Counted from the first letter of the stretch, positions 8,674 through 17,115 are shown. The stretch: 64,000 nucleotides of DNA from Seleniibacterium sp963677135 (GCA_963677135.2 CAXXLS010000014.1:372001-436000), one strand, 5' to 3'. The notes: a model not told the origin generated them from the sequence alone. Numbers and translations are program-made.

Positions 8674-9537
8674 TTATGGGGAACCCGGAGCTGAGGGGAT
8701 TCCCGACGCACAGGGAATGCCGGCCTGGCAAAGTCCACAGGGAGTGGCCCCGGTTCCGTATCGGGTATTGACATGGGGAGTCGTCACAGTGTTGATATAG
8801 GCAAGGCAGGCTTCCTTATCATGACCGGAACGGCTAATAGCCCCGGCGGGACAACGGCTGATACAAGCGCCGCAGCGTCCGGTGGAAAAATACAGGCACC
8901 AGTCCCCGTAGTCCAGGTAGGCCCGCGGCGACACCGGCAGGCGGGCCGCCACCACGACGGATCCGAAACGCACCGCTTTTCCGACCCGGGTTATCAGGCC
9001 GTCGGAAAGGCCGAAAGTACCGTGCCCCGCCACCCAGGCGACATGGCGTTCGGACCAGTTGGCAGACATTCCGAACTGCGGACTGCGACAGCGCCCGCTG
9101 TATCCCGGCAGACATTCGGGCGCGACCGCCAGCACCCCCATCTGGCAAAACCGACTGGCCAGGTAGAGCATCAGATGGACGTTGAACTCCTCGCCGTAGA
9201 AGCGCGACGCCGCCCAGCGTCGGCCGGGGACGACACTCTGCTCCCCCTGCTCTTTCAGGGTGACCGCCGTCTGGGGCAGAACCCAGCTGATGACAGAGAG
9301 TTCGTCCGATCGCAGGTCGGCACCTGGAAACGCCAGGTTCAGGGCCTCCAGGGGGGTCCAGTAAAACGGCCCGATACTCTGCTTGAGCTGTTCGAAGAGG
9401 GGATCATCGCCGGCCGCCACTGCGAGTACCGGCCGGTCCCAGGCCCGTTCATCCTCGGGCCGCCCCAGGGTGTTGAATTCAGATCGCCAGAAGTTTCCGA
9501 CAATGTCCTCGACCTGTTTCCACAGGATACTGTTCAC
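8674..9537 (-). CDS. QueG-like 4Fe-4S protein (epoxyqueuosine reductase family relative)
   Basis: 287-residue soluble Fe-S protein. The C-terminal third has a ferredoxin-type motif CGACISRCPAGAI (about residues 220-232), an extra CLAY Cys, and CGLCQAGIPC near residue 270, the pattern seen in QueG and in reductive-dehalogenase-like proteins. The middle contains PQFGMSANWSERH and VAGHGTFGLSDGLIT, which resemble the QueG core. It lies 51 bases downstream of the CitE-like lyase and is the last gene of that operon, so a housekeeping tRNA-modification role is unlikely. Many such paralogues sit beside catabolic genes with unknown redox roles. It may act in reactivation or electron transfer for an Fe-S or corrinoid enzyme, but no partner is evident. 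The family call is fairly sure, the function unknown. Confidence 0.75.
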   Translation of the reverse strand: MNSILWKQVEDIVGNFWRSEFNTLGRPEDERAWDRPVLAVAAGDDPLFEQLKQSIGPFYWTPLEALNLAFPGADLRSDELSVISWVLPQTAVTLKEQGEQSVVPGRRWAASRFYGEEFNVHLMLYLASRFCQMGVLAVAPECLPGYSGRCRSPQFGMSANWSERHVAWVAGHGTFGLSDGLITRVGKAVRFGSVVVAARLPVSPRAYLDYGDWCLYFSTGRCGACISRCPAGAISRSGHDKEACLAYINTVTTPHVNTRYGTGATPCGLCQAGIPCASGIPSAPGSP

Positions 9538-9588
9538 GCTTGTTGTCCCCTACCGCAAGGAGGCGGATAACCCGTCGGTCCCGCCGGC

Positions 9589-10797
9589 TCAGCTGACCGC
9601 CTCGGCCGCCCAGTCAGCGGCCAGCAGCTCCATGGCGACCGCCTGGCTGATGGTCTGCTGAGCGCGCTCCACAACCGGCGGGTCGATCATTTTCGAACCC
9701 AGGGCCACGACGCCAAGGCCCCTGTCGGTAGCATCCTGAAAAGCCAGAACAATCTTCTTGGCCTTGTCGATTTCCTTGCTGTCAGGCGCAAAGTTCTCGT
9801 GAACTACCGGAATCTGCCGGGGATGAATACATCCCATACCCTCGAAACCGAGGGCTTTGGAGCGGGCGACGTTGTCGGCCAGGGCGGCCATGTCGGCGAC
9901 ATCGGAAAACACCGAGTCGATGGCCTGAATGCCGCAGGCCTTGCAGACATTGACCAGGTGGCTGCGGGCATAGAGGGATTCGATGGCCTCACCGGTTCTT
10001 CTCACCCCGAGGTCCGCCGTATAGTCTTCCAGCCCGATGGTCATGGCGACGACGTTCGGAGCTGCGGTGGCGATTTCCTCGGCCCGCAGGACTCCCAGGC
10101 AGCTTTCGATGATCGGCATCAGAAAGATGTCAGGCCCATCCGACCCGTTGACCCGGGCGATGGCATCGTTGACTGCGGCGACCGTGGCCGCGGATTCACA
10201 TTTGGGAATCAGAATCATGTGGACATTCTGTCCGGCGATCTCCTGCAGATCCTCCAGCCCCAAAGGGAGCTGATTGATGCGTACCATCCGTTCGGCACCC
10301 CGGAAATCGACCTGCTGCAGGGTGTTGCGCACCAGGATGCGGGCCTCGAACTTGCGGGCCGGCGCGACGGAATCCTCGAGGTCAAGAATGATGCCATGGG
10401 CCTTGCTGTCGGCTCCCTTGGCGGCCAGTTTCGGCGTATTGCCCGGCAGGTAAAGGCGCGACAGGCGCATCCTCCTGGCTTGGGAAGCCCCCTTGTTTTC
10501 AGCCAACATCCCGGGCAGATAGCGGACCTCGGGATAACCTCCCCGGCGCAGGCAGGCCTCGATCCGGGCGGCGAGCACATACTCTGCAGCCCCCTGGTCG
10601 ACAATCCTCAGCCGCCCGGCCTCGACGCCGCAATGGCTCAGAACCTGCCCGGCGAACGTTTCGAGAATTTCCCGGCGGTCGGCGCCTTCGCCCCCCTCAA
10701 CCTGAATATCAAGGTTGCCGGCACCCGGCTCGAAGCAGACCCAGCAATCGCCGTGATCACGCTCTCCCCTGTTTCCTGCTGAAATTTGCGTCGCCAT
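9589..10797 (-). CDS. CitD-CitE fusion: citrate-lyase-type beta lyase with a degenerate acyl-carrier domain
   Basis: 402 residues. The C-terminal 290 residues are a HpcH/HpaI-CitE lyase: LYLPGNTPK near 115, DLEDSVAP near 139, RINQLPLG, a catalytic Arg/Glu/Asp set including MPIIESCLG and GLEDYTADLG. The first 85 residues match citrate lyase acyl carrier protein CitD (AG...GD, LDIQVEG, VDQGAAEYVLAARIEACL), but the residue aligned with the prosthetic-group Ser is His (DHGD). A normal carrier function is therefore unlikely. With a class III CoA-transferase immediately upstream (6-base gap), it should cleave a free CoA thioester, such as citramalyl-CoA or malyl-CoA, to acetyl-CoA plus a 2-oxo acid. 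No CitF, CitC, CitX or CitG is present in the window. Confidence 0.8.
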   Translation of the reverse strand: MATQISAGNRGERDHGDCWVCFEPGAGNLDIQVEGGEGADRREILETFAGQVLSHCGVEAGRLRIVDQGAAEYVLAARIEACLRRGGYPEVRYLPGMLAENKGASQARRMRLSRLYLPGNTPKLAAKGADSKAHGIILDLEDSVAPARKFEARILVRNTLQQVDFRGAERMVRINQLPLGLEDLQEIAGQNVHMILIPKCESAATVAAVNDAIARVNGSDGPDIFLMPIIESCLGVLRAEEIATAAPNVVAMTIGLEDYTADLGVRRTGEAIESLYARSHLVNVCKACGIQAIDSVFSDVADMAALADNVARSKALGFEGMGCIHPRQIPVVHENFAPDSKEIDKAKKIVLAFQDATDRGLGVVALGSKMIDPPVVERAQQTISQAVAMELLAADWAAEAVS

Positions 10798-10802
10798 GAC
10801 GG

Positions 10803-12047
10803 TTACCCCGCTGCCTTCATTTCAATTTTTTTTTCATGCACCCGGACAATCTTGTCTTCCGCCAGTTTTTCGATCTCTGTTTCGCTCATCCCCATTTCAC
10901 GCAGGATGTCCGCCGTATCGTAACCGATGGCGGCCCGGCCCGGGTGACGGATGAGACCGGGAGTCTTCGAAAACCGCGGCGGAATATTGGCCATTTTGAC
11001 GGTCCCGAAATCGTCATCTTCAAGCTCGATGATGGTCTCCCTGGCCAGATACTGCGGATCTTCCATAATCTGGGAGATGTCGTAGACCGGGGCAGCCGGC
11101 ACTTTGAAGGCTTCGAACTGGGTCAGCACCTCGGTCAGGGGACGACTGCGGATCCAATCGGCGACGATACCGTCGACTTCATCGCCATTTTCCAGGCGCT
11201 TGGCCTGGTCGGCGTAACGGGGATTGTCGACCATATCCTGCCGCCCGATGGCCTTGAACAGGCGGAACGCCATATCACTGGCCGAGGCCGAAATGGCCAC
11301 CCACTTGTGATCGGAGGTTTCATAGGCATTCCGGGGAACCCCGCGGGTCGAGCGGTTGCCGTTGCGCCCCTGGACCTTGCCAAGCTGGTCATATTCGATG
11401 GCCTGCGGACCGATGACCGGGAACATGGATTCGTAGATGCTCAGGTCGATGACCTGACCGGTCTTACCGTGAACGTCGCGATGGTAGAGGGCCATCATCA
11501 CCGAATAGGTTCCCACCAGCGAGGTGATGCCATCGCCAAGGGCGAAACTCGGCAGGGTCGGAGGACCGTCCTTCTGCCCGGTGATGTGGGCGAAACCGCT
11601 GATCGCTTCGGCCAGAGTCCCGAACCCGGGACGGTTTTTGTAGGGACCGGTCTGGCCGAAACCGGTAATCCTGATCATGATCAGGCCCGGATTGTCCGCT
11701 GCCAGGGTCTCGTAGCCCAGGTTCCACTCTTCCATTTTTCCGGGACGGTAACTTTCGATCAGAATATCGGCCGTGGCCGCCAGGCTTCTGATAATGGCCT
11801 GACCTTCCGACTTGCCGAGATCGACGGACAAGAGTCGTTTGCCGCGTCCGTAGTATTTCCAGGCCAGCGGTACGCCATTTTTCTTCTGCCCCCAATTGCG
11901 GACGTAATCCCCGATTTTGGGGTGCTCGACCTTGATGACCTCGGCACCGAAGTCGGCCATAATCGTCGAAATACCGGGTCCGGCAATCAGATTGGACAAA
12001 TCCAGGACCTTCACTCCAGTCAACATCTGTTCAGCTTGTTGTGCCAT
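10803..12047 (-). CDS. Class III (CaiB/BaiF family) CoA-transferase
   Basis: 414-residue CoA-transferase of the formyl-CoA/carnitine family. N-terminal LTGVKVLDLSNLIAGPG and FGAEVIKVEHP are hallmarks, and the catalytic Asp is expected in LSVDLGKSEG-type sequence after GRGKRL. GFGQTGPYKNRPGF and the GDG segment (LGDGITSLVG) also match. It transfers CoA from a donor such as succinyl-CoA to a carboxylic acid. It sits directly before the CitE-like lyase; this pair is known for (S)-citramalate activation and cleavage. The start at 12047 is preferred because AGGGTG lies about seven bases upstream; a GTG three codons earlier is possible. The substrate is inferred from neighbours only. Confidence 0.85.
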   Translation of the reverse strand: MAQQAEQMLTGVKVLDLSNLIAGPGISTIMADFGAEVIKVEHPKIGDYVRNWGQKKNGVPLAWKYYGRGKRLLSVDLGKSEGQAIIRSLAATADILIESYRPGKMEEWNLGYETLAADNPGLIMIRITGFGQTGPYKNRPGFGTLAEAISGFAHITGQKDGPPTLPSFALGDGITSLVGTYSVMMALYHRDVHGKTGQVIDLSIYESMFPVIGPQAIEYDQLGKVQGRNGNRSTRGVPRNAYETSDHKWVAISASASDMAFRLFKAIGRQDMVDNPRYADQAKRLENGDEVDGIVADWIRSRPLTEVLTQFEAFKVPAAPVYDISQIMEDPQYLARETIIELEDDDFGTVKMANIPPRFSKTPGLIRHPGRAAIGYDTADILREMGMSETEIEKLAEDKIVRVHEKKIEMKAAG

Positions 12048-12115
12048 GACTTTCACCCTGTTGTTAAAAGTGTTGTTAGCAGATCTTGGCGATCAGGTGG
12101 ATCTCGAACCGGGGC

Positions 12116-13039
12116 TCAGCTTCTGAAGACAAAACTCTTGGTGGTTCTGTAGTTCCGATACAGCTGGACGGTGTTTTTGATCCATTCGCGGAGAAACTTG
12201 ATGTAAATGTGAGTGAACAGCATCAGGTCAAAACTCAAGGCAAACACCAGGTGGAACATCTTGGCCTGGAGATAGCTGATCTCGCTTCCGAACATCGAGG
12301 TGAGAATGGCCGCCCAGCCGGACAGGTAAAGGACGGGAAACACGCTCATGATAAACAGGTACCAGATCTTCTGCCCCGGGTTGAATTCGCGCCGGCTCAG
12401 TTTTTCGTCCCGCTCCCCCTTGACCACGTGGCGGTAAACTTTTTTGAACCAGCTCACGTCATCCTGCTGCCAGTTGAAGGCCTTTTTCAGGGTTCTGCGG
12501 AAATGACTGACATCGAACCGGTAGTACAGGTACGGCACGACAATGGAGACGATTCCGATCAGCCGGTGTCCGTACTTGAGCAGACCGCCCTCAAGCCGCG
12601 GCAGCACCTCTCCGTAGTGGGAATAGGTGATCCCCGTCGCCGCCAGGGAAACGATGCAGAATGCGGCCAGCAGGTGAACGATCTTCTCGACCCGGCGATG
12701 GGCCTGAACGGTCTCCTTCAGTTGCTTGCTGACCTGTGGACAGGCATTGACACAGCGATAGCAGCGTCGGCATTCCTCCTGAACCACCGTCTCCAGGGCC
12801 ATGGACGTCCGCTGATTCTGGATGAAGACCCGCCCCTTTTCCCGTTTGACCACCGGGCACTGGTCGACGCAGTTGCCGCAGGCCAGGCAACCGCCGTCGC
12901 CGACGACCTGCGCTTCGTCACGCAGCCGGGTATTGCCGTTGATCCCCGGAGACAGCATCCGGAAACGGGCCACCGGGCTGCGCGCCTCGTCGAGAATCAA
13001 ACGCGAATGCAATGAATGAACTTTCGATCCCAATTCCAT
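12116..13039 (-). CDS. Membrane protein: two-cluster ferredoxin domain fused to a b-type cytochrome
   Basis: 307 residues. The N-terminal 120 residues contain two 4Fe-4S motifs, CLACGNCVDQCP (about residue 51) and CRRCYRCVNACP (about residue 90). The rest has four hydrophobic segments (about residues 124-146, 162-180, 229-250 and 268-290) with His residues suited to haem b, as in FdnI/cytochrome b561-type quinone-reducing subunits. The likely role is to pass electrons between the upstream fumarate-reductase-like subunits and the menaquinone pool. It lies 29 bases after the hydratase alpha gene in the same operon. The start at 13039 follows a GAGG seven bases upstream. The combination in one chain, in place of the usual FrdC/SdhCD anchor, is unusual. 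Confidence 0.75.
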   Translation of the reverse strand: MELGSKVHSLHSRLILDEARSPVARFRMLSPGINGNTRLRDEAQVVGDGGCLACGNCVDQCPVVKREKGRVFIQNQRTSMALETVVQEECRRCYRCVNACPQVSKQLKETVQAHRRVEKIVHLLAAFCIVSLAATGITYSHYGEVLPRLEGGLLKYGHRLIGIVSIVVPYLYYRFDVSHFRRTLKKAFNWQQDDVSWFKKVYRHVVKGERDEKLSRREFNPGQKIWYLFIMSVFPVLYLSGWAAILTSMFGSEISYLQAKMFHLVFALSFDLMLFTHIYIKFLREWIKNTVQLYRNYRTTKSFVFRS

Positions 13040-13067
13040 AGTCAATCCTCATTTCATGGTCTGAAAC

Positions 13068-13949
13068 TCAGCTTAATTCCCACTCTCCCGCCGAGGTAAA
13101 TGACACACTGGCACGCCGCGGCTCGACGCAGCAGCACGGCCTGGCGCAGACCACCCGAATCCCGCTGGCGCGCAAAGGTCCGATCTTCAGAAAGGTTCCC
13201 AGGGCGGACACGTCGCCGCCGAGCCCGAGAGCGCCAGCCTCCCGGGCATTGACGGTGGCCGTAATCCGCTCTTCCCATTCGCTCTGGTTCCCCAGGTCGC
13301 CGCCGGCCATCGCTTCGAGCATGCGGATGCTCGCCTCCGCATGGGACCGGCCGACACCGACCGCGATCACCGTCGGCGTGCAACCGAGGCTTTTCACCTC
13401 GTCGGCCATCCAGGTCGCCGCTTCATCGAGAACCCTCTCGATACTGCGTTTATGAAACACCCGGTAGGTTTTCGCCCTGATTTCAGGCCCGCCCCCCTGC
13501 AGCAGCAGAGTCACTTTGACCTTTTCCCCGGGCACCGGCTTGCAGATCACCGGCACCGGCAGGATATCGCCGGGATCGGTAGACAGCCCCTGGGACTGCT
13601 CGACCCGCTCGATATCATCCCCCTTGACCGCCATCGGCCGTCCGGGCAGCGCCCGCAATCCCGCGGCAACCCCGGCATGGACGGAGCCCAGCCAGTTGGC
13701 GGGCAGTTCGGCTTCGATGCCGATTTCCGCAAAAAGGTGGGGAATGCCGGTATCGTCGCACAGGGGATGGCGGTTCTGTTCGGCAGCCCTGGCATTTTCC
13801 AGCAGCCGTTCCAGGGCCCAGCGGGCGTTGGGGTTCGATTCCTTCTCTATGGCTGCGGCGAAAGCGGCGATCTGATCAGGACGATAGGTGGTTCCGGCCT
13901 TGACAAGACACTCGCTTACCCCGTCAATAATGATTTGCTCATTCAGCAT
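13068..13949 (-). CDS. Class I fumarase/mesaconase-type hydratase, alpha subunit
   Basis: 293-residue Fe-S hydro-lyase subunit. Three candidate cluster Cys are in CDDTGIPHLF (about residue 69), the GCTPTVIAVGVGRS segment (about 188) and the ARPCCC segment near the C-terminus. LLQGGGPEIRA corresponds to the GGGSE loop of class I fumarases and tartrate dehydratase alpha. It is partnered by the beta gene immediately upstream. The sequence departs from housekeeping fumarase at several motif positions, which, with the CoA-transferase and citramalyl-CoA-lyase-like genes, favours mesaconate/(S)-citramalate or a similar substituted substrate. L-tartrate dehydratase is an alternative. An AGAGG Shine-Dalgarno supports the 13949 ATG. 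Confidence 0.8.
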   Translation of the reverse strand: MLNEQIIIDGVSECLVKAGTTYRPDQIAAFAAAIEKESNPNARWALERLLENARAAEQNRHPLCDDTGIPHLFAEIGIEAELPANWLGSVHAGVAAGLRALPGRPMAVKGDDIERVEQSQGLSTDPGDILPVPVICKPVPGEKVKVTLLLQGGGPEIRAKTYRVFHKRSIERVLDEAATWMADEVKSLGCTPTVIAVGVGRSHAEASIRMLEAMAGGDLGNQSEWEERITATVNAREAGALGLGGDVSALGTFLKIGPLRASGIRVVCARPCCCVEPRRASVSFTSAGEWELS

Positions 13950-13969
13950 AATGTCCTCTTGTCGCACGG

Positions 13970-14494
13970 TTAATAGATGGTTTCGCCGTGGGCGATGGCC
14001 ACAATGGCCGGCAACCTGTCGACCTCGACCTCGTACAGGGCCTCCATCCCCTCTTCCGGATACATGGCCACCTTCTGGCTGACGATCTTGGCCTGGAACA
14101 GAGCGGTCGTCGGTGGCGTGATGGCGAAAATCGCGTTTTCCGCATCGAGGGCGGCCACCGTCTCCTCATGCAGGGCCCCTTTGCCAAGGTGAACCTTGAT
14201 CCCGGCCCGGGACAGGGCGGGAATACTCCCTTCGATTTCGACCTTGTTGCTGGTAGTCGGCCCGATTCCGGCCGGGCTGACCGCGGTATGAAAGATCAGA
14301 CCGCCCTGCAGGGACACCGGGATGGAAGCTTCCTTGCCCGATTCGAGCAGCTTGACCAGTTTGGGCAGCACTGCGTCTCGTCCGCACAGGATGACGCCGC
14401 TGACTTCGATATGATCGCCGACCTTTAGCCTGCTGATCGCTTCGTCTGATATCGGGATGGTCAATTGAACGGGTTTGGCCGTTTGCGTACTCAT
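13970..14494 (-). CDS. Class I fumarase/mesaconase-type hydratase, beta subunit
   Basis: 174-residue beta subunit. It starts with the family pattern LTIPISDEAISRLKVGDHIEVSG and has GPTTSNKVE (about residue 92), the substrate-carboxylate loop, then LGKGAL and the C-terminal EVEVDRLPAIVAIAHG. It has the usual size of the beta chain in split class I fumarases and TtdB. Its ATG overlaps the stop codon of the Fe-S subunit gene (ATGA, 14491-14494), and it ends 21 bases before the alpha gene, an inverted order compared with many fumA-fumB pairs. It should complete the hydration site with the alpha subunit. Confidence in the family is high; the substrate is inferred. Confidence 0.82.
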   Translation of the reverse strand: MSTQTAKPVQLTIPISDEAISRLKVGDHIEVSGVILCGRDAVLPKLVKLLESGKEASIPVSLQGGLIFHTAVSPAGIGPTTSNKVEIEGSIPALSRAGIKVHLGKGALHEETVAALDAENAIFAITPPTTALFQAKIVSQKVAMYPEEGMEALYEVEVDRLPAIVAIAHGETIY

Positions 14495-15186
14495 ATAGAC
14501 GCCCCCTTATTGGCCTGCAGCTCGAGAAAACGGGCCTGCATCTCATCATTCGGCATGGTTTTCAGCTTGACCAGCTCGTCGTCATAGATGCCTTCGTCAA
14601 TCTCTTTGAGACGTTGACCCAGCTGTTCCGACCTGGGCAGGTTCATGCCGTAAACCCGGCGTACGAACAGAGCAATATTGAAGGGCGTCAGTTCTCCGGG
14701 ACAACGTGCGGCACACATGCCGCAGCCGACACATTCGATGGAGCCTTCCACCACGGCTTCCCAGTCCCCACGGATGGCGGCCGAGACATAGCCCATGACA
14801 TCCAGGTCGACGGGGCATGACTTGGTGCAGGTGTTACACCCCATGCAGCGCATCAGCTCGGGATAGGTCTTGGCCACATCCAGGCTGTCCGGATCGATGT
14901 CACGGACCGGCACCAGGGATTTCCGGGTCGAGACGAAGGGGAGTTGAACCAGGCTGATCTCCGGCTCGATGACGGTCTGACAGGCCAGGCCCGTCGTGAT
15001 CCTGTACTCTCCGGCCCTCCGGAAAACCGTCGCGCAGGCGCCGCATACGCCGCCCCGGCAACCGCAACCGCGCTTGATGTCGAATCCGGAATACTCCAGG
15101 GCCTTGAGGATGGTCAGTTCTTCAGGAACCTCGAATTTTTTCCCCATGACATAGATGGGGATCATTTTAATATCTGCTTTTTTCAT
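14491..15186 (-). CDS. Fumarate reductase/succinate dehydrogenase-like iron-sulfur subunit
   Basis: 231-residue electron-transfer subunit. A [2Fe-2S] plant-ferredoxin-like domain has CGCRGGVCGAC (about residues 41-51) and a later Cys in GLACQT. Two 4Fe-4S motifs follow: CMGCNTCTKSCP (about residue 112) and CVGCGMCAARCP (about residue 152). The last Cys set differs from E. coli FrdB, which has a 3Fe-4S cluster; here both C-terminal motifs have four Cys. This looks more like TfrB/MfrB-type or soluble electron-transfer subunits. It overlaps the flavoprotein stop (15183-15186) and the hydratase beta start, so translation is coupled across all three. It carries electrons from FAD to the cytochrome b protein downstream. 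Confidence 0.82.
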   Translation of the reverse strand: MKKADIKMIPIYVMGKKFEVPEELTILKALEYSGFDIKRGCGCRGGVCGACATVFRRAGEYRITTGLACQTVIEPEISLVQLPFVSTRKSLVPVRDIDPDSLDVAKTYPELMRCMGCNTCTKSCPVDLDVMGYVSAAIRGDWEAVVEGSIECVGCGMCAARCPGELTPFNIALFVRRVYGMNLPRSEQLGQRLKEIDEGIYDDELVKLKTMPNDEMQARFLELQANKGASI

Positions 15187-16832
15187 GAGCGTGCCTCGCC
15201 AATATCATCTGCATACTGGGCACTGATCAGTGCCTTTTCGAATTTATAGTCGGGGAGAATCAAGGGGGACACCTTGTCGGTCACGATCTTGAGGTCCTTG
15301 AGCTCCTGGTTGTGTTTCAGGACATGGTCCAGGGACAGGGCCTTGATCTCTCCCTTGCGGTGATTGGCGGCCGCGTGCCTGCCGGAGCGCCGCCCGAACA
15401 CGAAAATGTCCTGGAGAGAATTCGACCCCAGCCGGTTATGACCGTGCACCCCGCCGGACACCTCGCCGGCCATGTAGAGATAAGGGATATTGGTTTCGCC
15501 GTTGGTGTTGATTCTGACGCCACCGTTCTGATAATGCTGGGTCGGATAGACCAGCAGCGGTTCCCTGGTCGGATCGATGCCGTATTTCATGAATCGGTGC
15601 TTGATCCCGGCGAACCGCTTCAGGAAAGTCCCCGGTCCGCACTTGATGTCGATCATCGGGGTGTCCAGCCAGACTCCGGCGGTGCCGGTCGGGGTGATCA
15701 CCCCCTGCTCCCGGACACCGCACTCGCGCAGGATGGCCGCGGCCAGGGCGTCGCGGGTCTCCAGGCGATTGACGAAGGACTCCCCTTCGACATTGCAGAC
15801 CTCCGCGCCCTGGGCCCGCAAAGCCTCGGAAAGAAGCAGGCCGAGCATCTGCTCCGGCCAGGCCACGCCGGTCGGGTGATACTGGACATATTCCATGTAG
15901 AGCAGCTCTGCTCCCGCCCGCGCTGCCATGACGATGCCGTCGGCGGTGGCGCCATAGTGGTTCGAGGTCGGGAAACCGTTGGGATGGAGGCGTCCCATGC
16001 CGCCGGTGGCCATGATCACCGCTCCGGCAGCGACCACCACCTTGCGACCGGTATCAAGATCTTCCAGAACGGCGCCGGCACAGGCCCCTTCATCGTCCAG
16101 CAGCAGCTCCACGGCCGGGCTGAATTCAAGGACCGGAATTTTCCGGTTTTTCACCTCGTCCGCGAGGACCCTCATGATTTCCAGTCCCGTCAGGTCCTTG
16201 ACGGAGTGGGACCGCCGTGCGGAATGGCCGGCCGGCATGTGCGCCAGGTAGGTTCCGTCGTCCTTGCGATCGAAATTCACCCCCAGGGTGGTCAGCCAGT
16301 TGACGATGCCGGGAGCATCGTGAACCAGGGCTTCAACGACCTCGGGGATATTCTTGAACCGGCCGCCGACCATGGTGTCGATGTAGTGCGTCACCGGAGA
16401 ATCTTCCGGATAGGTGGCCGCGCCGATCCCCCCTTCGGCCATGATGGTGTTGGAATCGCCCAGGCGCAGCTTGGTCGCCAGCATGACGTCGGCACCGCTT
16501 TCATGAGCGGTCAGCGCGGCCGTGGCCCCGCCCCCGCCGCCCCCGATGACCAGGACATCCGTCCGGTAGTCGGGATGGGACAGGTCGACCGCGTCCAGGT
16601 TCAGCCGACTGGGTGCCTGAATGTATTCCGCCATCACCTTGGGGACGCGCTCCCCCTTGTTGACGCCGCACTGCAGGCCGACCTTGTCGCCCTCCTTGAA
16701 ATCGGGATGGAAACCTTTCAGCAGGGCAGCCTTGTCTTCCGGGCTCATCCGCGGACATTCGTCGGTCAGTCGCTGCTGCCGCGACTGCTCCACTTTTTTG
16801 ATTGATGAACTCATTGCAGAAGGATACGCCAT
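15183..16832 (-). CDS. Fumarate reductase/succinate dehydrogenase-like flavoprotein subunit with N-terminal extension
   Basis: 549 residues. A roughly 90-residue N-terminal extension of unknown role precedes the FAD dinucleotide motif VLVIGGGGGGATAA. The position that carries the covalent-FAD His in Sdh/Frd reads DSNTIMAEGG, with Asn, so FAD is probably non-covalent. Active-site elements are kept (YHPTG, an Arg in SEALRAQG, the His in PTQHYQNGG, HNRLGSNSLQD), but the canonical RGEGG loop is altered. That points to a diacid other than plain succinate/fumarate, perhaps methylsuccinate/mesaconate. It is the first gene after the operator-bearing promoter at 16904-16939. The start at 16832 has GGAG at suitable spacing; an upstream ATG is closer to it. 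Confidence 0.82.
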   Translation of the reverse strand: MAYPSAMSSSIKKVEQSRQQRLTDECPRMSPEDKAALLKGFHPDFKEGDKVGLQCGVNKGERVPKVMAEYIQAPSRLNLDAVDLSHPDYRTDVLVIGGGGGGATAALTAHESGADVMLATKLRLGDSNTIMAEGGIGAATYPEDSPVTHYIDTMVGGRFKNIPEVVEALVHDAPGIVNWLTTLGVNFDRKDDGTYLAHMPAGHSARRSHSVKDLTGLEIMRVLADEVKNRKIPVLEFSPAVELLLDDEGACAGAVLEDLDTGRKVVVAAGAVIMATGGMGRLHPNGFPTSNHYGATADGIVMAARAGAELLYMEYVQYHPTGVAWPEQMLGLLLSEALRAQGAEVCNVEGESFVNRLETRDALAAAILRECGVREQGVITPTGTAGVWLDTPMIDIKCGPGTFLKRFAGIKHRFMKYGIDPTREPLLVYPTQHYQNGGVRINTNGETNIPYLYMAGEVSGGVHGHNRLGSNSLQDIFVFGRRSGRHAAANHRKGEIKALSLDHVLKHNQELKDLKIVTDKVSPLILPDYKFEKALISAQYADDIGEARS

Positions 16833-16903
16833 AACCATCTCTCCAGAATCGCTAGGATGAAAAGCTTTCATAACAGGCGGTATGGTACGCCCAAGCTCTA
16901 GTT

Positions 16904-16939
16904 GTATATATATCTATACCACTAAATAAAAAGTGTCAA
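16904..16939 (-). promoter_or_regulatory. Promoter with GntR-type operator, upstream of the flavoprotein operon
   Basis: Minus strand: TTGACA (16939-16934), 15 bases, TATAGAT inside GTATAGATATATATAC (16919-16904). It drives the longest operon of the regulon (16.8 to 8.7 kb). The layout matches the elements at 8558-8593 and 5577-5613. Confidence 0.72.
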
Positions 16940-17115
16940 CGATTTTTATAGGGGAACGGACATCTTGGTTCGGGGTGGGGATTCAAGCGGGGACGATAAT
17001 GACAAACGGCGCGGGCCAGGACCTGGCGGAGTGAAGACAGTGGGGTCAGGAATGATAAACGGGGAGTCCTGGCAGGATGAAAAATGAACGTGTCGGGAAG
17101 GAAAAGAAAGCTGGC

